Origin: Brevibacterium renqingii
Lineage (GTDB): Bacteria; Actinomycetota; Actinomycetes; Actinomycetales; Brevibacteriaceae
Direction of reading: 5' to 3'
Length of the DNA stretch: 64,000 nt
NCBI RefSeq assembly: GCF_017808105.1
Contig: NZ_JADBHF010000001.1
Location: 124,001 to 188,000 of the forward strand
How positions within the stretch are numbered: position 1 is the stretch's first letter; each line of letters begins with the position of its first letter. The position numbers were made by a program, and so were the translations under genes. This document shows, piece by piece, positions 1 through 8,457 of the stretch. A model generated the notes under the pieces. It ran no database searches. It had not been told where the DNA came from and was given only the letters and a program-made list of their open reading frames with translations.

Positions 1-302
1 AAAGGCGTCACCGCGATGCGCTTGATGACGATGTAGTCGAGACCGTTCGAATGACCGACATCGAGGGTCGGGGCGATGCGCGGGTCGCCGAGGATCGAGA
101 CGCGGCGGGCGGCCTCGAGGACGTCATTGGACCCATCGGCATCGGCGACGAGGATGAGCACGGGTTCGTCGAGGATCGCATCCAGTCCCGTGCAGACGGC
201 GCCCACCTCGGGCTTCTCGGGCAGCCACCTGCGGTCGACAGTCGATACGACGTAACGGCCGGCCACCACCATGCCGGGTTCGATATCGATCAGGGCGACC
301 AC
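1..302 (-). CDS. Pseudokinase-domain protein linked to MurJ (partial, runs off the left edge)
   Basis: Not a long listed frame; found by translating the minus strand below murJ. From GTG at 302 the protein reads VVALIDIEPGMVVAGRYVV, later DEPVLILVADADGS, then DPRIAPTLDVGHSNGLDYIV. This looks like the N-lobe of a protein-kinase fold (Gly-rich first strand, then the region before the hinge). In mycobacteria the MurJ homologue Rv3910 carries a C-terminal pseudokinase domain that binds FhaA and controls flippase activity. Here the domain is a separate frame. It is in the same frame as murJ, only 21 bases after its TGA. No good ribosome site precedes the GTG (GGAG touches it), so translation may depend on murJ. 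The C-terminal part lies outside the window. Family assignment is inference from fold pattern and position. Confidence 0.6.
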   Translation of the reverse strand, partial: MVALIDIEPGMVVAGRYVVSTVDRRWLPEKPEVGAVCTGLDAILDEPVLILVADADGSNDVLEAARRVSILGDPRIAPTLDVGHSNGLDYIVIKRIAVTP

Positions 303-323
303 CTCCGGTGGGGATTCAAGGGC

Positions 324-1943
324 TCAGGCTGCTCTTCTTAGTTTTCCAGCAACCACGCCAATAATCGAATGCAACTCTCTGACTCTGAGCAAATAACAAG
401 CTCCGATGAAGAACCCGAGCATCACAGTGCCGACGAGCGCCGTCGTCGCGAAGGCCTGCCAGCGTCCGGCCAGGGCGAAGTCCGGGAAGAAGCAGAGCAG
501 ACCGTAGCCCGCACCGCCGGCGACGATGGCGGCCAGCAGGAACTTCAGATGCGAGGTGAGGATCTCCCGCAGATCGATCTCGCCGAGGCGCTTCTTGAGG
601 ATGGCGAACGACACGATCATCGCGAACAGGTACCCGAGGCTCATCACCAGGCCGATGATCGCGACCGTCACCGACTTCGGGAAGATCGAAGCCGAGAGCA
701 CGGCCAGGGACTGGAAGACGATCTGCGGCAGCTGGATGAGGAACGGGGTCTTCGCGTCCTCGTAGGCGTAGAAGACGCGCTGGGCCAGATAGTTCGCGCT
801 GAAGGGCACGAGGCCGAAGACCATGGTGATGATGACCAGCCCGATGGCCGTCGCCTGTTCCCGCCCTTCACCGGCGATGATCATGGCCACCGGTGAGGCC
901 AGCACGATGAAGGCGATGGCGGCGAAGGAGTTGACGAGACCGACCATCCGCACGCCCATCGAGAAGTCGCCGACGACCGCCGCGGTGTCCTTTTCGGCCG
1001 CATCTCTGGCCAGGGAGGTGAAGAGGGCCGTGGCCAGGGAGACCGCGATGAGCGAATGCGGGAGCATGAACACGAGGTACGCGGTCGTATAGGCGGCGTT
1101 CGAGGCGTTCCCGTCTCCGGGCACCGAGGCTCCGGCGGCGACGCGGGAGATGATGAGGAAGCCGACCTGGCCGATGAGCATGGCCGCAAACGTCCAGAAC
1201 GCGACCTTTCCGGCCGAAGCGAGGCCGACGTCGCGGAAGCCGAAGGTCGGTCTGTACTTGAAGCCGATGCGCTTGAGCGGCCAGACGAGGATGAGCGCTT
1301 GGGCCACGACACCGAGCGTCGCCGTACCGGCGATGAGCGCGATCTTGTTCGGAGTCCAGGTGTCGAGGTCATGCGGGGAGGCGCTGTTCGTCCCGAAGAT
1401 GAGGATGAAGGCTGCGAGTCCGAGGATCGCGACGACGTTGTTGAGCACGGGGGCCCACATGTACGGACCGAACGAGGACTTCGCATTGAGCACCTGGCCC
1501 AGCAGCGTGTAGAGGCCGTAGAAGAACAGCTGCGGCAGACACCAGAACGCGAAGGCCGTGGCCAGCGCCATCTGCTCGTCGCTCCACCCCGAGGAATAGA
1601 GCCAGACGAGCACGGGAGCGGCTGCGGTGGCGACGAGGCTCACCCCGGCCAGGATCATGAACGAGAGGGTGAGCAGACGGTTCGTGAAGTCCGCGCCGCC
1701 GTCCTCCCGTTTGGAGGCACGCACGATCTGCGGGACGAGCACGGCGTTGACCACACCGCCGGCGAGCAGCATGTACAGGGTGTTGGGCACCTTGTTCGCG
1801 ACGTCGAAGGCATCGGCTTGGACGGCGGTGACGCCGATGGCCGTGGCCAGCATCGAGGCTTTGACGAAGCCGAGTGCGCGCGAAGTCATGGTCCCCGCGG
1901 TCATGATCGCCGAGGACCGGGCCAAGGATGAGAAGCTGGACAA
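324..1943 (-). CDS. murJ: Lipid II flippase MurJ (MviN family)
   Basis: The 539-residue integral membrane protein has the many hydrophobic helices expected of MurJ. Its opening, RSSAIMTAGTMTSRALGFVK, is the family's conserved start (helix 1, then the Arg-rich segment). MurJ flips lipid-linked peptidoglycan precursor (lipid II) across the cytoplasmic membrane. The gene follows DUF6049 by 3 bases and is followed in frame by a pseudokinase frame, so it sits in a NUDIX-DUF6049-murJ-pseudokinase operon on the minus strand. The same order (mutT4-Rv3909-Rv3910) occurs in M. tuberculosis. The protein ends ...GKLRRAA, without the long cytosolic C-terminal extension seen in mycobacteria. Confidence 0.93.
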   Translation of the reverse strand: MSSFSSLARSSAIMTAGTMTSRALGFVKASMLATAIGVTAVQADAFDVANKVPNTLYMLLAGGVVNAVLVPQIVRASKREDGGADFTNRLLTLSFMILAGVSLVATAAAPVLVWLYSSGWSDEQMALATAFAFWCLPQLFFYGLYTLLGQVLNAKSSFGPYMWAPVLNNVVAILGLAAFILIFGTNSASPHDLDTWTPNKIALIAGTATLGVVAQALILVWPLKRIGFKYRPTFGFRDVGLASAGKVAFWTFAAMLIGQVGFLIISRVAAGASVPGDGNASNAAYTTAYLVFMLPHSLIAVSLATALFTSLARDAAEKDTAAVVGDFSMGVRMVGLVNSFAAIAFIVLASPVAMIIAGEGREQATAIGLVIITMVFGLVPFSANYLAQRVFYAYEDAKTPFLIQLPQIVFQSLAVLSASIFPKSVTVAIIGLVMSLGYLFAMIVSFAILKKRLGEIDLREILTSHLKFLLAAIVAGGAGYGLLCFFPDFALAGRWQAFATTALVGTVMLGFFIGACYLLRVRELHSIIGVVAGKLRRAA

Positions 1944-1946
1944 GCG

Positions 1947-4244
1947 CTACCTCTTTTCGTTCTCGTCGGTCTGGGCGCGCGCCATCGCATCGGCCAGCTG
2001 CTGTTCGGGGATCTTCGGGCGCCCGCGCGCGATCGTCTTGACCAAGCCGATCACGAACACGGCGGCCAGGGCCAATCCGATCACGGCGGTGCCGATGTTC
2101 TCCCAGTCGGCGCGGACCCTGACCATGAGCGATTCGTGCTTGGGAAGGACGACATCGTCTGCCGTGACCATCTCGATCGTGGTCGGCACATCGGCGTTGG
2201 CCAGGCCCTCGACGGGAACGTCGACGCGCATCGTCTCCGCTGCCGGCACCTTCACGGTCTCCGTGGTCTGCGCCCGCAGCTGCGGAGTGGCCGGTTTCAT
2301 CCGGATCCGCAGAGTCGCCTCGGCGGGCGAATCATTGACGATGGTCACCGGGATCGTCGTCTTCTCCCCGGTCACGAGGAGGACCGACGATCCTTTGCGC
2401 AGGTGCAGGCTGTCCATGAGCTTCCGGCTCTGCTCGCGCGCGGCATCGGCGCAGATGTTCGCATTCCTGCCCAGCGTCCACGCCGCCGAGGTGCAGCTGA
2501 GCAGTTCACGGTCCAACCGGATGTCGGCGCCTTCGCGATCAGTGAAGACGCTGTTGAACTCCGCCTGGCCGGCGCGGGTCTCGGCCAGGGATCTCACCGC
2601 CTTCTTCCGGATGTGCGGCGCATCGGACTGCGACTGGAGCAGTCCCCGCGATTCGGAGGGCGAGTCGAGGAGCTCATCGAGCCCGGTCGGATCGATCCAG
2701 GGTGCGGAGTTGAGTGCTTCGACCGTCTGCTCCCACCCCTCCGAGGCGGCCGCGCGCGGCAGAGGGACGAGCAGCCGACGCGTGCGATACGGGGCTTCGG
2801 ATTGGATCGCGGCCGATTCGGCGATGAGTTCGGACAGTTCCGAAGCGGGATGATCCGAGGCGATCGCCTCGGCGCTGAGATCCGTCAGCTTCGAATCGGT
2901 GACGAGAGTGTCGATCGTCGACTCCCCGTCGTCCGTGATCGTCGTCTGCGAATGCGCGTCGTCGTGGATGCCGGTGATCGAAGGCTGCTGCTCATCGCTG
3001 ATGATCGCTGCGCTGTTGCCCGTCTTCTCAAGCGCCCGCAGCCCGTTCTTCGTGGCGCTGCCGGCTACCGGCCAGGCGATGTCGGTCCGTGCCTCGGGGA
3101 ACACGTCCTTGACGAGTCCGCGCTGCTTCTGTGCGTACGTGCTCAGATGCTCGATCCTGCTGCCGCGCAGCGCGCTGAGGTCCGGATCTCCGAACGGCAG
3201 GGCGATGATCGTGTGCTTCTGTGCCGCCGAGACGAAGTCCCGGTACCAGGAGCCGAGGCGTTTGCGCTGATCGGCTTCGGCTTCGAGCTCGGCGGCGCTG
3301 ACATCGCCCTCGTCGTTCTCGGCGGCGGGGACCTGCGGCGTACGGGTCTGCCCGCCGTCCTTGTCGGAGGGCTCCTCGGTCTCCTCGGGTGCCTCGCCGT
3401 CGGCGTCGGGCGGTTCGGCCACCGCGGCTTCGAAGGAGGCGATGACGCGAGGATCGATAGCCAGTCCGACCTCCTTCTTCTCGAGCAGCTTACCGATCGT
3501 CGCCAGCGAACCGCCCTCGGCGATGGCCTTGTCGAGCCGATCGGGATCGATGAGCCCGCCTTCGGTGTGACCGGGCAGGGTGACGGGCGCGAGCAGACTG
3601 ACCTTCGTCTGATCGAACTTCGGATCGGGATACCAGGTGGTGAAGCCGATCTCCGAGGCACGCAGTCCGGACTCGTCGCCGAGCTGCACGGCGAGGCCCC
3701 GCGGACCCCAGGAGCTCACGGGCGAGGACTTCTTCAGCCCGAGGTCGTCCGCCGGCACGGTGACGGTGAACTCAGCGGAGGCGCCGGGATCGATCCGGTC
3801 GTCGAAGGACGCGTCGACGCTCGTCCCTGGCGAGCTCTCGTCCTCGCCGCCGTCCTTCTCCGCCTTCTTGCGCGCTTCGGGACCGTCGTCCTCGAGATCG
3901 GCGATGGTCCGGTGCCGGGCCTGGCTCTTCTTCCAGGAGCTCAGGCGGGACTCCGAATCGAGCGTGCGGGTCGACATCTCCAACCTCAGGCTGGGGTTCT
4001 CGATCGGCTTCTTCGTCGTGTTCGAGACGTGTCCGCGAACCGTCAGCGTCCCCTCCTCGTCGACCCAGGGGGTCACCTCGTCGAGGGTGATCGTGACGTC
4101 ATCGTCGGCGGCACCGTCCGTCGTGCTCGCCGCCGCGGGCGCCGCGGACAGGACGGGAAATGCGAAAACCGGCCCTGCGAGCAGGAGGAGGGTGCTCAGC
4201 AGGGCGGTGAGGAATCGCATGTGGCGGATGGGAATGGGTTTCAC
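1947..4244 (-). CDS. DUF6049 family secreted or membrane-anchored protein
   Basis: The 765-residue product begins with a signal peptide (basic PIRHMR, then the hydrophobic stretch LTALLSTLLLLAGPVFAF and an Ala-rich cleavage region). Near the C-terminus is one membrane helix (IGTAVIGLALAAVFVIGLV) followed by a basic tail, so most of the protein should face outside. The N-terminal part resembles the Ig-like beta domain of DUF6049 proteins. The function is not established; its constant place between the NUDIX gene and murJ suggests an envelope role. The GTG start overlaps the NUDIX stop (GTGA), indicating coupling, with GGAG just upstream. An internal acidic, low-complexity stretch lies around residues 275-325. 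Confidence 0.78.
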   Translation of the reverse strand: MKPIPIRHMRFLTALLSTLLLLAGPVFAFPVLSAAPAAASTTDGAADDDVTITLDEVTPWVDEEGTLTVRGHVSNTTKKPIENPSLRLEMSTRTLDSESRLSSWKKSQARHRTIADLEDDGPEARKKAEKDGGEDESSPGTSVDASFDDRIDPGASAEFTVTVPADDLGLKKSSPVSSWGPRGLAVQLGDESGLRASEIGFTTWYPDPKFDQTKVSLLAPVTLPGHTEGGLIDPDRLDKAIAEGGSLATIGKLLEKKEVGLAIDPRVIASFEAAVAEPPDADGEAPEETEEPSDKDGGQTRTPQVPAAENDEGDVSAAELEAEADQRKRLGSWYRDFVSAAQKHTIIALPFGDPDLSALRGSRIEHLSTYAQKQRGLVKDVFPEARTDIAWPVAGSATKNGLRALEKTGNSAAIISDEQQPSITGIHDDAHSQTTITDDGESTIDTLVTDSKLTDLSAEAIASDHPASELSELIAESAAIQSEAPYRTRRLLVPLPRAAASEGWEQTVEALNSAPWIDPTGLDELLDSPSESRGLLQSQSDAPHIRKKAVRSLAETRAGQAEFNSVFTDREGADIRLDRELLSCTSAAWTLGRNANICADAAREQSRKLMDSLHLRKGSSVLLVTGEKTTIPVTIVNDSPAEATLRIRMKPATPQLRAQTTETVKVPAAETMRVDVPVEGLANADVPTTIEMVTADDVVLPKHESLMVRVRADWENIGTAVIGLALAAVFVIGLVKTIARGRPKIPEQQLADAMARAQTDENEKR

Positions 4245-4729
4245 TGCTCCAGTTGGGACACCATCGGGCGGGCGGCGGCGACGATGCGGCGCTCATTGGC
4301 GAAGGAGAGTCGCGAACGCAGGTCGTCAAAGGGCACCCACGCCGCATCGATCGCTTCTTGGTCAGGATCATTATCCACGGTCAGGGTCCCCGACTGTGCA
4401 CGGAGGAGGAAATGGTGGACGAGTTTGTGGATGCGGATCCCGGTCACGGTGAACCAGTAGTCGACGGTGCCGAGCGGGCAGATGATCTGGCCGCGGATCC
4501 CGGTCTCCTCCTCGATCTCGCGGCGGGCCGCCTCGGCGGGGGTCTCCGTGCCTTCGAGATGGCCCTTCGGCAGGCACCATTCGATCCGACCGGCCCGATT
4601 GATGCGGGCGATGACGGCCACGGTGCGCTTCGGGTGGGAGAAGTCGACGACGATGCCACCGGCGGAGATCTCCTCCACAGTGGTGCGGCGGGACGTGCGG
4701 GGTCCCGGCTTGGGCATCGGTGTGGTCAT
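4241..4729 (-). CDS. NUDIX hydrolase (MutT4-like)
   Basis: 162 residues. A complete NUDIX box spans about residues 57-79: Gly57, Glu63 region, then REIEEETG, matching GX5EX7REUXEEXGU and supplying the metal-binding Glu residues. NUDIX enzymes hydrolyse nucleoside diphosphates linked to another moiety. Position (divergent from cca, first gene before DUF6049 and murJ) matches mutT4 of mycobacteria, but the substrate cannot be read from sequence. ATG at 4729 follows AGGAG very closely; ATG four codons later is an alternative start. Confidence 0.85.
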   Translation of the reverse strand: MTTPMPKPGPRTSRRTTVEEISAGGIVVDFSHPKRTVAVIARINRAGRIEWCLPKGHLEGTETPAEAARREIEEETGIRGQIICPLGTVDYWFTVTGIRIHKLVHHFLLRAQSGTLTVDNDPDQEAIDAAWVPFDDLRSRLSFANERRIVAAARPMVSQLEQ

Positions 4730-4856
4730 TCTCCTACCTTAGTAGGCGAATCTTGGAAGTTCCGTGTCATCGGCTCCCGGTAGGCTTATGGAGGCCAGAA
4801 CTTCCGCCTGCACCGAGGCGGTGGAGCAAGAGCAGACAGCTGGAAGAAGGAGCTCG

Positions 4857-6332
4857 GTGGATCCGCAGACCGCGCATACCCGACTGCACGACAAGCTCGA
4901 TGAGCTCGAGCACATCCTCGGCCCCCTGGGACAGAGGTTCTCTGCGGCCGGCTTCGAACTCGCCCTCGTCGGCGGTTCCGTCCGCGACGCGCTGCTCGGC
5001 CGTCCCATGCCCGACCTCGACTTCACGACGAACGCCGAACCGGACGACATCCTCGCGCTGATCGCGGACTGGGTCGACACGCACTGGGACATCGGTCGCG
5101 AGTTCGGCACCATCGGCGCGGTGAAGTCCGGCGTGCAGATCGAGATCACGACTTATCGCGCCGAGGCCTACGAGGAGGATTCGCGCAAGCCCACAGTGCG
5201 TTTCGGCAAGGATCTCGATGCCGACCTCGTCCGTCGTGACTTCACCATCGGGGCGATGGCGATCCGCCTGCCGGGCAAGACCTTCGTTGACCCGCACGAC
5301 GGCTTCGAGGATCTCATCGCCGGACGCATCCGCACGCCGGGGACGGCAGCCGATTCGTTCTCCGACGACCCGCTGCGGATGATGCGCGCGGCTCGCTTCA
5401 CCTCCCAGCTCGGACTCGCTCCCGTCGCCGAGGTCGAAGAGGCGATGAGTGAGATGGCCGAGAGGATCGAGATCATCTCCGCCGAACGCGTCCAGGTCGA
5501 ACTCGTCAAGCTCATGACCGGCACTGACCCGGCAGCCGGCATCGATCTGCTCGTGCGCACGGGCGTCGCCGACCATGTGCTGCCCGAGGTGTCCGGACTG
5601 CGTCTGGAGACCGATGAGCACCATCGGCACAAGGACGTCTACCAGCATTCGCTGACCGTGCTCCGTCAGGCCATCGACCTCGAACAGCGCTACGCCGCCG
5701 CACAGCGGGAAGCCGGCATGGACGACAGGGACCCGCAGCGCCTGCACGTCCCGGACTTCGTCGTCCGCTTCGCCGCCCTCATGCACGATGTCGGCAAGCC
5801 CGCGACCCGGCGCTTCCAGCCCGGGGGCGCTGTGACGTTCTACCACCATGACGCGGTGGGGGCGAAGCTCACGGCCAAGCGGATGAAGACGCTGCGCTTC
5901 GACAAGGACACGACGAAGGCGGTCGGCCGCCTCGTCGAGCTCCATCTGCGCTTCTACGGCTACGGCGATGCCGGGTGGACGGACTCGGCGGTGCGCCGCT
6001 ACGTCACGGACGCCGGCTCGCTGCTGACCCGACTGCACATCCTCACCCGCGCCGATGTGACGACGCGGAACAAGAAGAAGGCCGATCGGCTGGCGTTCGC
6101 CTATGACGATCTCGAAGAGCGCATCGAGGTTCTGGCCGAGCAGGAGGAGCTCGATTCGATCCGTCCGGACCTCGACGGCCGGCAGATCATGGCGATCCTC
6201 GACATCGAACCGTCACCCCTGGTGGGCAAGGCCTACAAGCATCTGCTCGAGCTGCGGATGGAACATGGTCCCTTGGGTCCCGAACGCGCCGAGGCAGAGC
6301 TGCGGTCCTGGTGGGAGGACAACGGTCGGTGA
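4857..6332 (+). CDS. cca: CCA tRNA nucleotidyltransferase
   Basis: Adds or repairs the 3' CCA of tRNAs. The class II nucleotidyltransferase head is clear: LVGGSVRDALLGR followed by DLDF (metal-binding Asp residues). Then comes RRDFTIGAMA, the RNA-binding core, and an HD-type motif (LMHDVGKP) typical of actinobacterial PcnA/Cca. I choose GTG at 4857 because GAAGGAG lies 4 bases upstream and homologous sequence begins just after it; that gives 491 residues. An in-frame ATG at 4764 would add 31 residues of non-family sequence. Divergent from the NUDIX gene, as in mycobacteria. Confidence 0.93.
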   Translation: MDPQTAHTRLHDKLDELEHILGPLGQRFSAAGFELALVGGSVRDALLGRPMPDLDFTTNAEPDDILALIADWVDTHWDIGREFGTIGAVKSGVQIEITTYRAEAYEEDSRKPTVRFGKDLDADLVRRDFTIGAMAIRLPGKTFVDPHDGFEDLIAGRIRTPGTAADSFSDDPLRMMRAARFTSQLGLAPVAEVEEAMSEMAERIEIISAERVQVELVKLMTGTDPAAGIDLLVRTGVADHVLPEVSGLRLETDEHHRHKDVYQHSLTVLRQAIDLEQRYAAAQREAGMDDRDPQRLHVPDFVVRFAALMHDVGKPATRRFQPGGAVTFYHHDAVGAKLTAKRMKTLRFDKDTTKAVGRLVELHLRFYGYGDAGWTDSAVRRYVTDAGSLLTRLHILTRADVTTRNKKKADRLAFAYDDLEERIEVLAEQEELDSIRPDLDGRQIMAILDIEPSPLVGKAYKHLLELRMEHGPLGPERAEAELRSWWEDNGR

Positions 6333-6384
6333 CCGACCCCCGCTGAGCTCCCGTCTGCGTGGTGCTGATAGCTTCGGTATCGCG

Positions 6385-6416
6385 TAGATTTGTGCCAGAC
6401 GTCACACGCTGTGACG
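6385..6416 (+). promoter_or_regulatory. Promoter -10 and palindromic operator before the acyl-CoA synthetase gene
   Basis: A -10-like TAGATT (6385-6390) is followed by CGTCACA-CGC-TGTGACG (6400-6416), a perfect 7-base inverted repeat with a 3-base centre. It would lie at the transcription start or first bases of the transcript. The ribosome site GAGGAGA is at 6430-6436. The arrangement fits a repressor site (roadblock position); the regulator is not in the window. Confidence 0.55.
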
Positions 6417-6441
6417 CGGGCGACGATGTGAGGAGACAGCA

Positions 6442-8148
6442 ATGACAGTGACCGACGAGTTCCGGGCAGCCCGAGATCAGCTCATCGAGCTCCGCAGCGA
6501 CTACGACACCGCCCGTGAGAAGTTCGAATGGCCGCGTTTCACACATTTCAACTTCGCACTCGACTGGTTCGACCGGATCGCGGAGAACAATGACGATCCG
6601 GCGCTGTGGATCGTCGAGCAGGACGGATCCGAGGGCAAGTGGAGCTTCGCCGAGCTCTCCGCGAGGTCGAACCAGGTCGCGAACTACCTGCGTCGGGCCG
6701 GAGTCAAGCGCGGTGATCACGTCATGGTCATGCTGAACAACCAGGTCGAACTGTGGGAGACGATGCTCGCCGGCATCAAGCTCGGTGCCGTCCTCCTGCC
6801 CGCAACCACGCAGCTGGGCCCCATCGACCTCAATGACCGGGTCGAACGCGGCAAGGCCGAATTCGTCGTCGCCGGCACCGAGGACGCCGCGAAATTCGAC
6901 GAGGTCGAGCTCGAGGTCGTGCGCATCGTCGTCGGCGGAGAAGCCACCCGCCAGCAGGACTACACCTACTCCGAAGCCGCCGAGGAGAGCACCGAATTCG
7001 ACCCGCAGGGCAAGTCGCGGGCCGATGATCTGCTGCTGCTCTACTTCACCTCCGGCACGACCTCGAAGGCGAAGATGGTCGCCCACTCGCATGTGTCCTA
7101 CCCCGTCGGCCACCTGTCGACGATGTACTGGATGGGCCTGACCCCGGGCGACGTCCACCTCAACGTCGCCTCGCCCGGCTGGGCCAAGCACGCCTGGTCG
7201 AACATCTTCACCCCGTGGATCGCCGAGGCCTGCGTCTTCCTCTACAACTACTCACGCTTCGACGCGAACGCGCTCATGGAGACCATGGACCGGGTCGGGG
7301 TGACGAGCTTCTGCGCCCCCCCGACCGTGTGGCGCATGCTCATCCAAGCCGACCTGAAGCATCTGAAGACACCGCCGACGAAGGCCCTGGGCGCCGGAGA
7401 GCCGCTCAACCCCGAGGTCATCGACCGCGTCAAGAGCGACTGGGGTGTGCTCATCCGCGACGGCTTCGGCCAGACCGAATCGACCCTGCAGATCGGCAAC
7501 CCTCCGGACCAGGAGCTCAAATACGGGTCGATGGGCAAGGCCCTGCCCGGCTTCGACGTTGTCCTCGTCGACCCGGCCACCGGTGAAGAAGGCGACGAAG
7601 GAGAGATCTGCCTCCGACTCGACCCTCGCCCCATCGGCCTGACCAGCGGCTACTGGAGCAATGAGGAGAAGACCGCCGAGGCGTTCGCCGATGGCGTGTA
7701 CCACACCGGCGACGTGGCCGAACGCGATGAGAACGGGTTCATCACCTACGTCGGGCGAGCCGATGACGTGTTCAAGGCCAGCGACTACCGCCTCTCCCCG
7801 TTCGAGCTCGAGAGCGTGCTCATCGAGCACGAGGCCGTCGCCGAGGCGGCTGTCGTGCCCTCGCCGGACCCGGTGCGTCTGGCCGTGCCCAAGGCCTATG
7901 TCGTCGTCTCCGAGAAGTTCGAGGCCGACGCCGAGACCGCTCGGTCGATCCTCGCCTACTGTCGGGAGAACCTCGCGCCGTACAAGCGCATCCGCCGTCT
8001 CGAGTTCGCGGAGCTGCCGAAGACGATCTCCGGCAAGATCCGCCGTGTCGAGCTGCGTGCGCGCGAGGACCAGCTGCACCCCTTCAGCGGCGAGCCCGTG
8101 GTCGAGGGCAACGAGTACGCGGACACGGACTTCGATCTCAAGAGCTGA
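6442..8148 (+). CDS. AMP-binding acyl-CoA synthetase (medium-chain type)
   Basis: 568 residues, ANL superfamily. The phosphate loop is YFTSGTTSKAKMV. The A5 region is DGFGQTE, the hinge region is HTGDVAERDENGFITYVGRADDV, and the catalytic lysine region near the C-terminus is LPKTISGKIRR. The enzyme activates a carboxylate with ATP and transfers it to CoA. Sequence style (PGWAKHAWSNIFTPW and an N-terminal FNFALDWFDR) resembles medium-chain (ACSM-like) acyl-CoA synthetases; the exact substrate is unknown. ATG 6442 has AGGAGA 7 bases upstream. It appears monocistronic and sits between two ancestral blocks (cca and ponA). Confidence 0.88.
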   Translation: MTVTDEFRAARDQLIELRSDYDTAREKFEWPRFTHFNFALDWFDRIAENNDDPALWIVEQDGSEGKWSFAELSARSNQVANYLRRAGVKRGDHVMVMLNNQVELWETMLAGIKLGAVLLPATTQLGPIDLNDRVERGKAEFVVAGTEDAAKFDEVELEVVRIVVGGEATRQQDYTYSEAAEESTEFDPQGKSRADDLLLLYFTSGTTSKAKMVAHSHVSYPVGHLSTMYWMGLTPGDVHLNVASPGWAKHAWSNIFTPWIAEACVFLYNYSRFDANALMETMDRVGVTSFCAPPTVWRMLIQADLKHLKTPPTKALGAGEPLNPEVIDRVKSDWGVLIRDGFGQTESTLQIGNPPDQELKYGSMGKALPGFDVVLVDPATGEEGDEGEICLRLDPRPIGLTSGYWSNEEKTAEAFADGVYHTGDVAERDENGFITYVGRADDVFKASDYRLSPFELESVLIEHEAVAEAAVVPSPDPVRLAVPKAYVVVSEKFEADAETARSILAYCRENLAPYKRIRRLEFAELPKTISGKIRRVELRAREDQLHPFSGEPVVEGNEYADTDFDLKS

Positions 8149-8457
8149 GCCGCCGTCCGGTGCCCACTCGGGGCCGCCTCGGCGAGCAGCAGGTGAGAGA
8201 GACTGAGTCTTTGAATGTGAGCAAACACGCACACGGCGTGGTTGATTCTCAGGGCTTGAATTAAAATGCCTGATGAGATGCCTTGCACAGGGTTACTCGA
8301 TGAACCATTCGGTAACCTCGCCCGGTGATTCGGCGCGGGGTTCAGCAGTTTTTCACGCTCTACTAAAGAATGCGTGCGAGACTGATTGGCGTCTTTGACC
8401 TTTTTCGGACCTCGTCGCCACGCAATGCGGCAGGCTGACTGACCTGGAGGACCTTGG
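8149..8457 (+). other. Intergenic region upstream of ponA with an interrupted hairpin
   Basis: 309 bases without a credible gene. The middle is less GC-rich than its surroundings. GGTTAC-T-CGA (8291-8300) pairs with TCG-GTAACC (8309-8317) across an 8-base loop, a nine-pair stem with one bulge. A promoter for the penicillin-binding protein gene must lie here, but I cannot place -35 and -10 boxes with confidence. Confidence 0.4.

Noticed and set aside
2136-4460. A long open plus-strand frame antisense to the DUF6049 gene
   Set aside because: No ribosome site or domain, and it overlaps a secreted protein with signal peptide and membrane anchor on the other strand.
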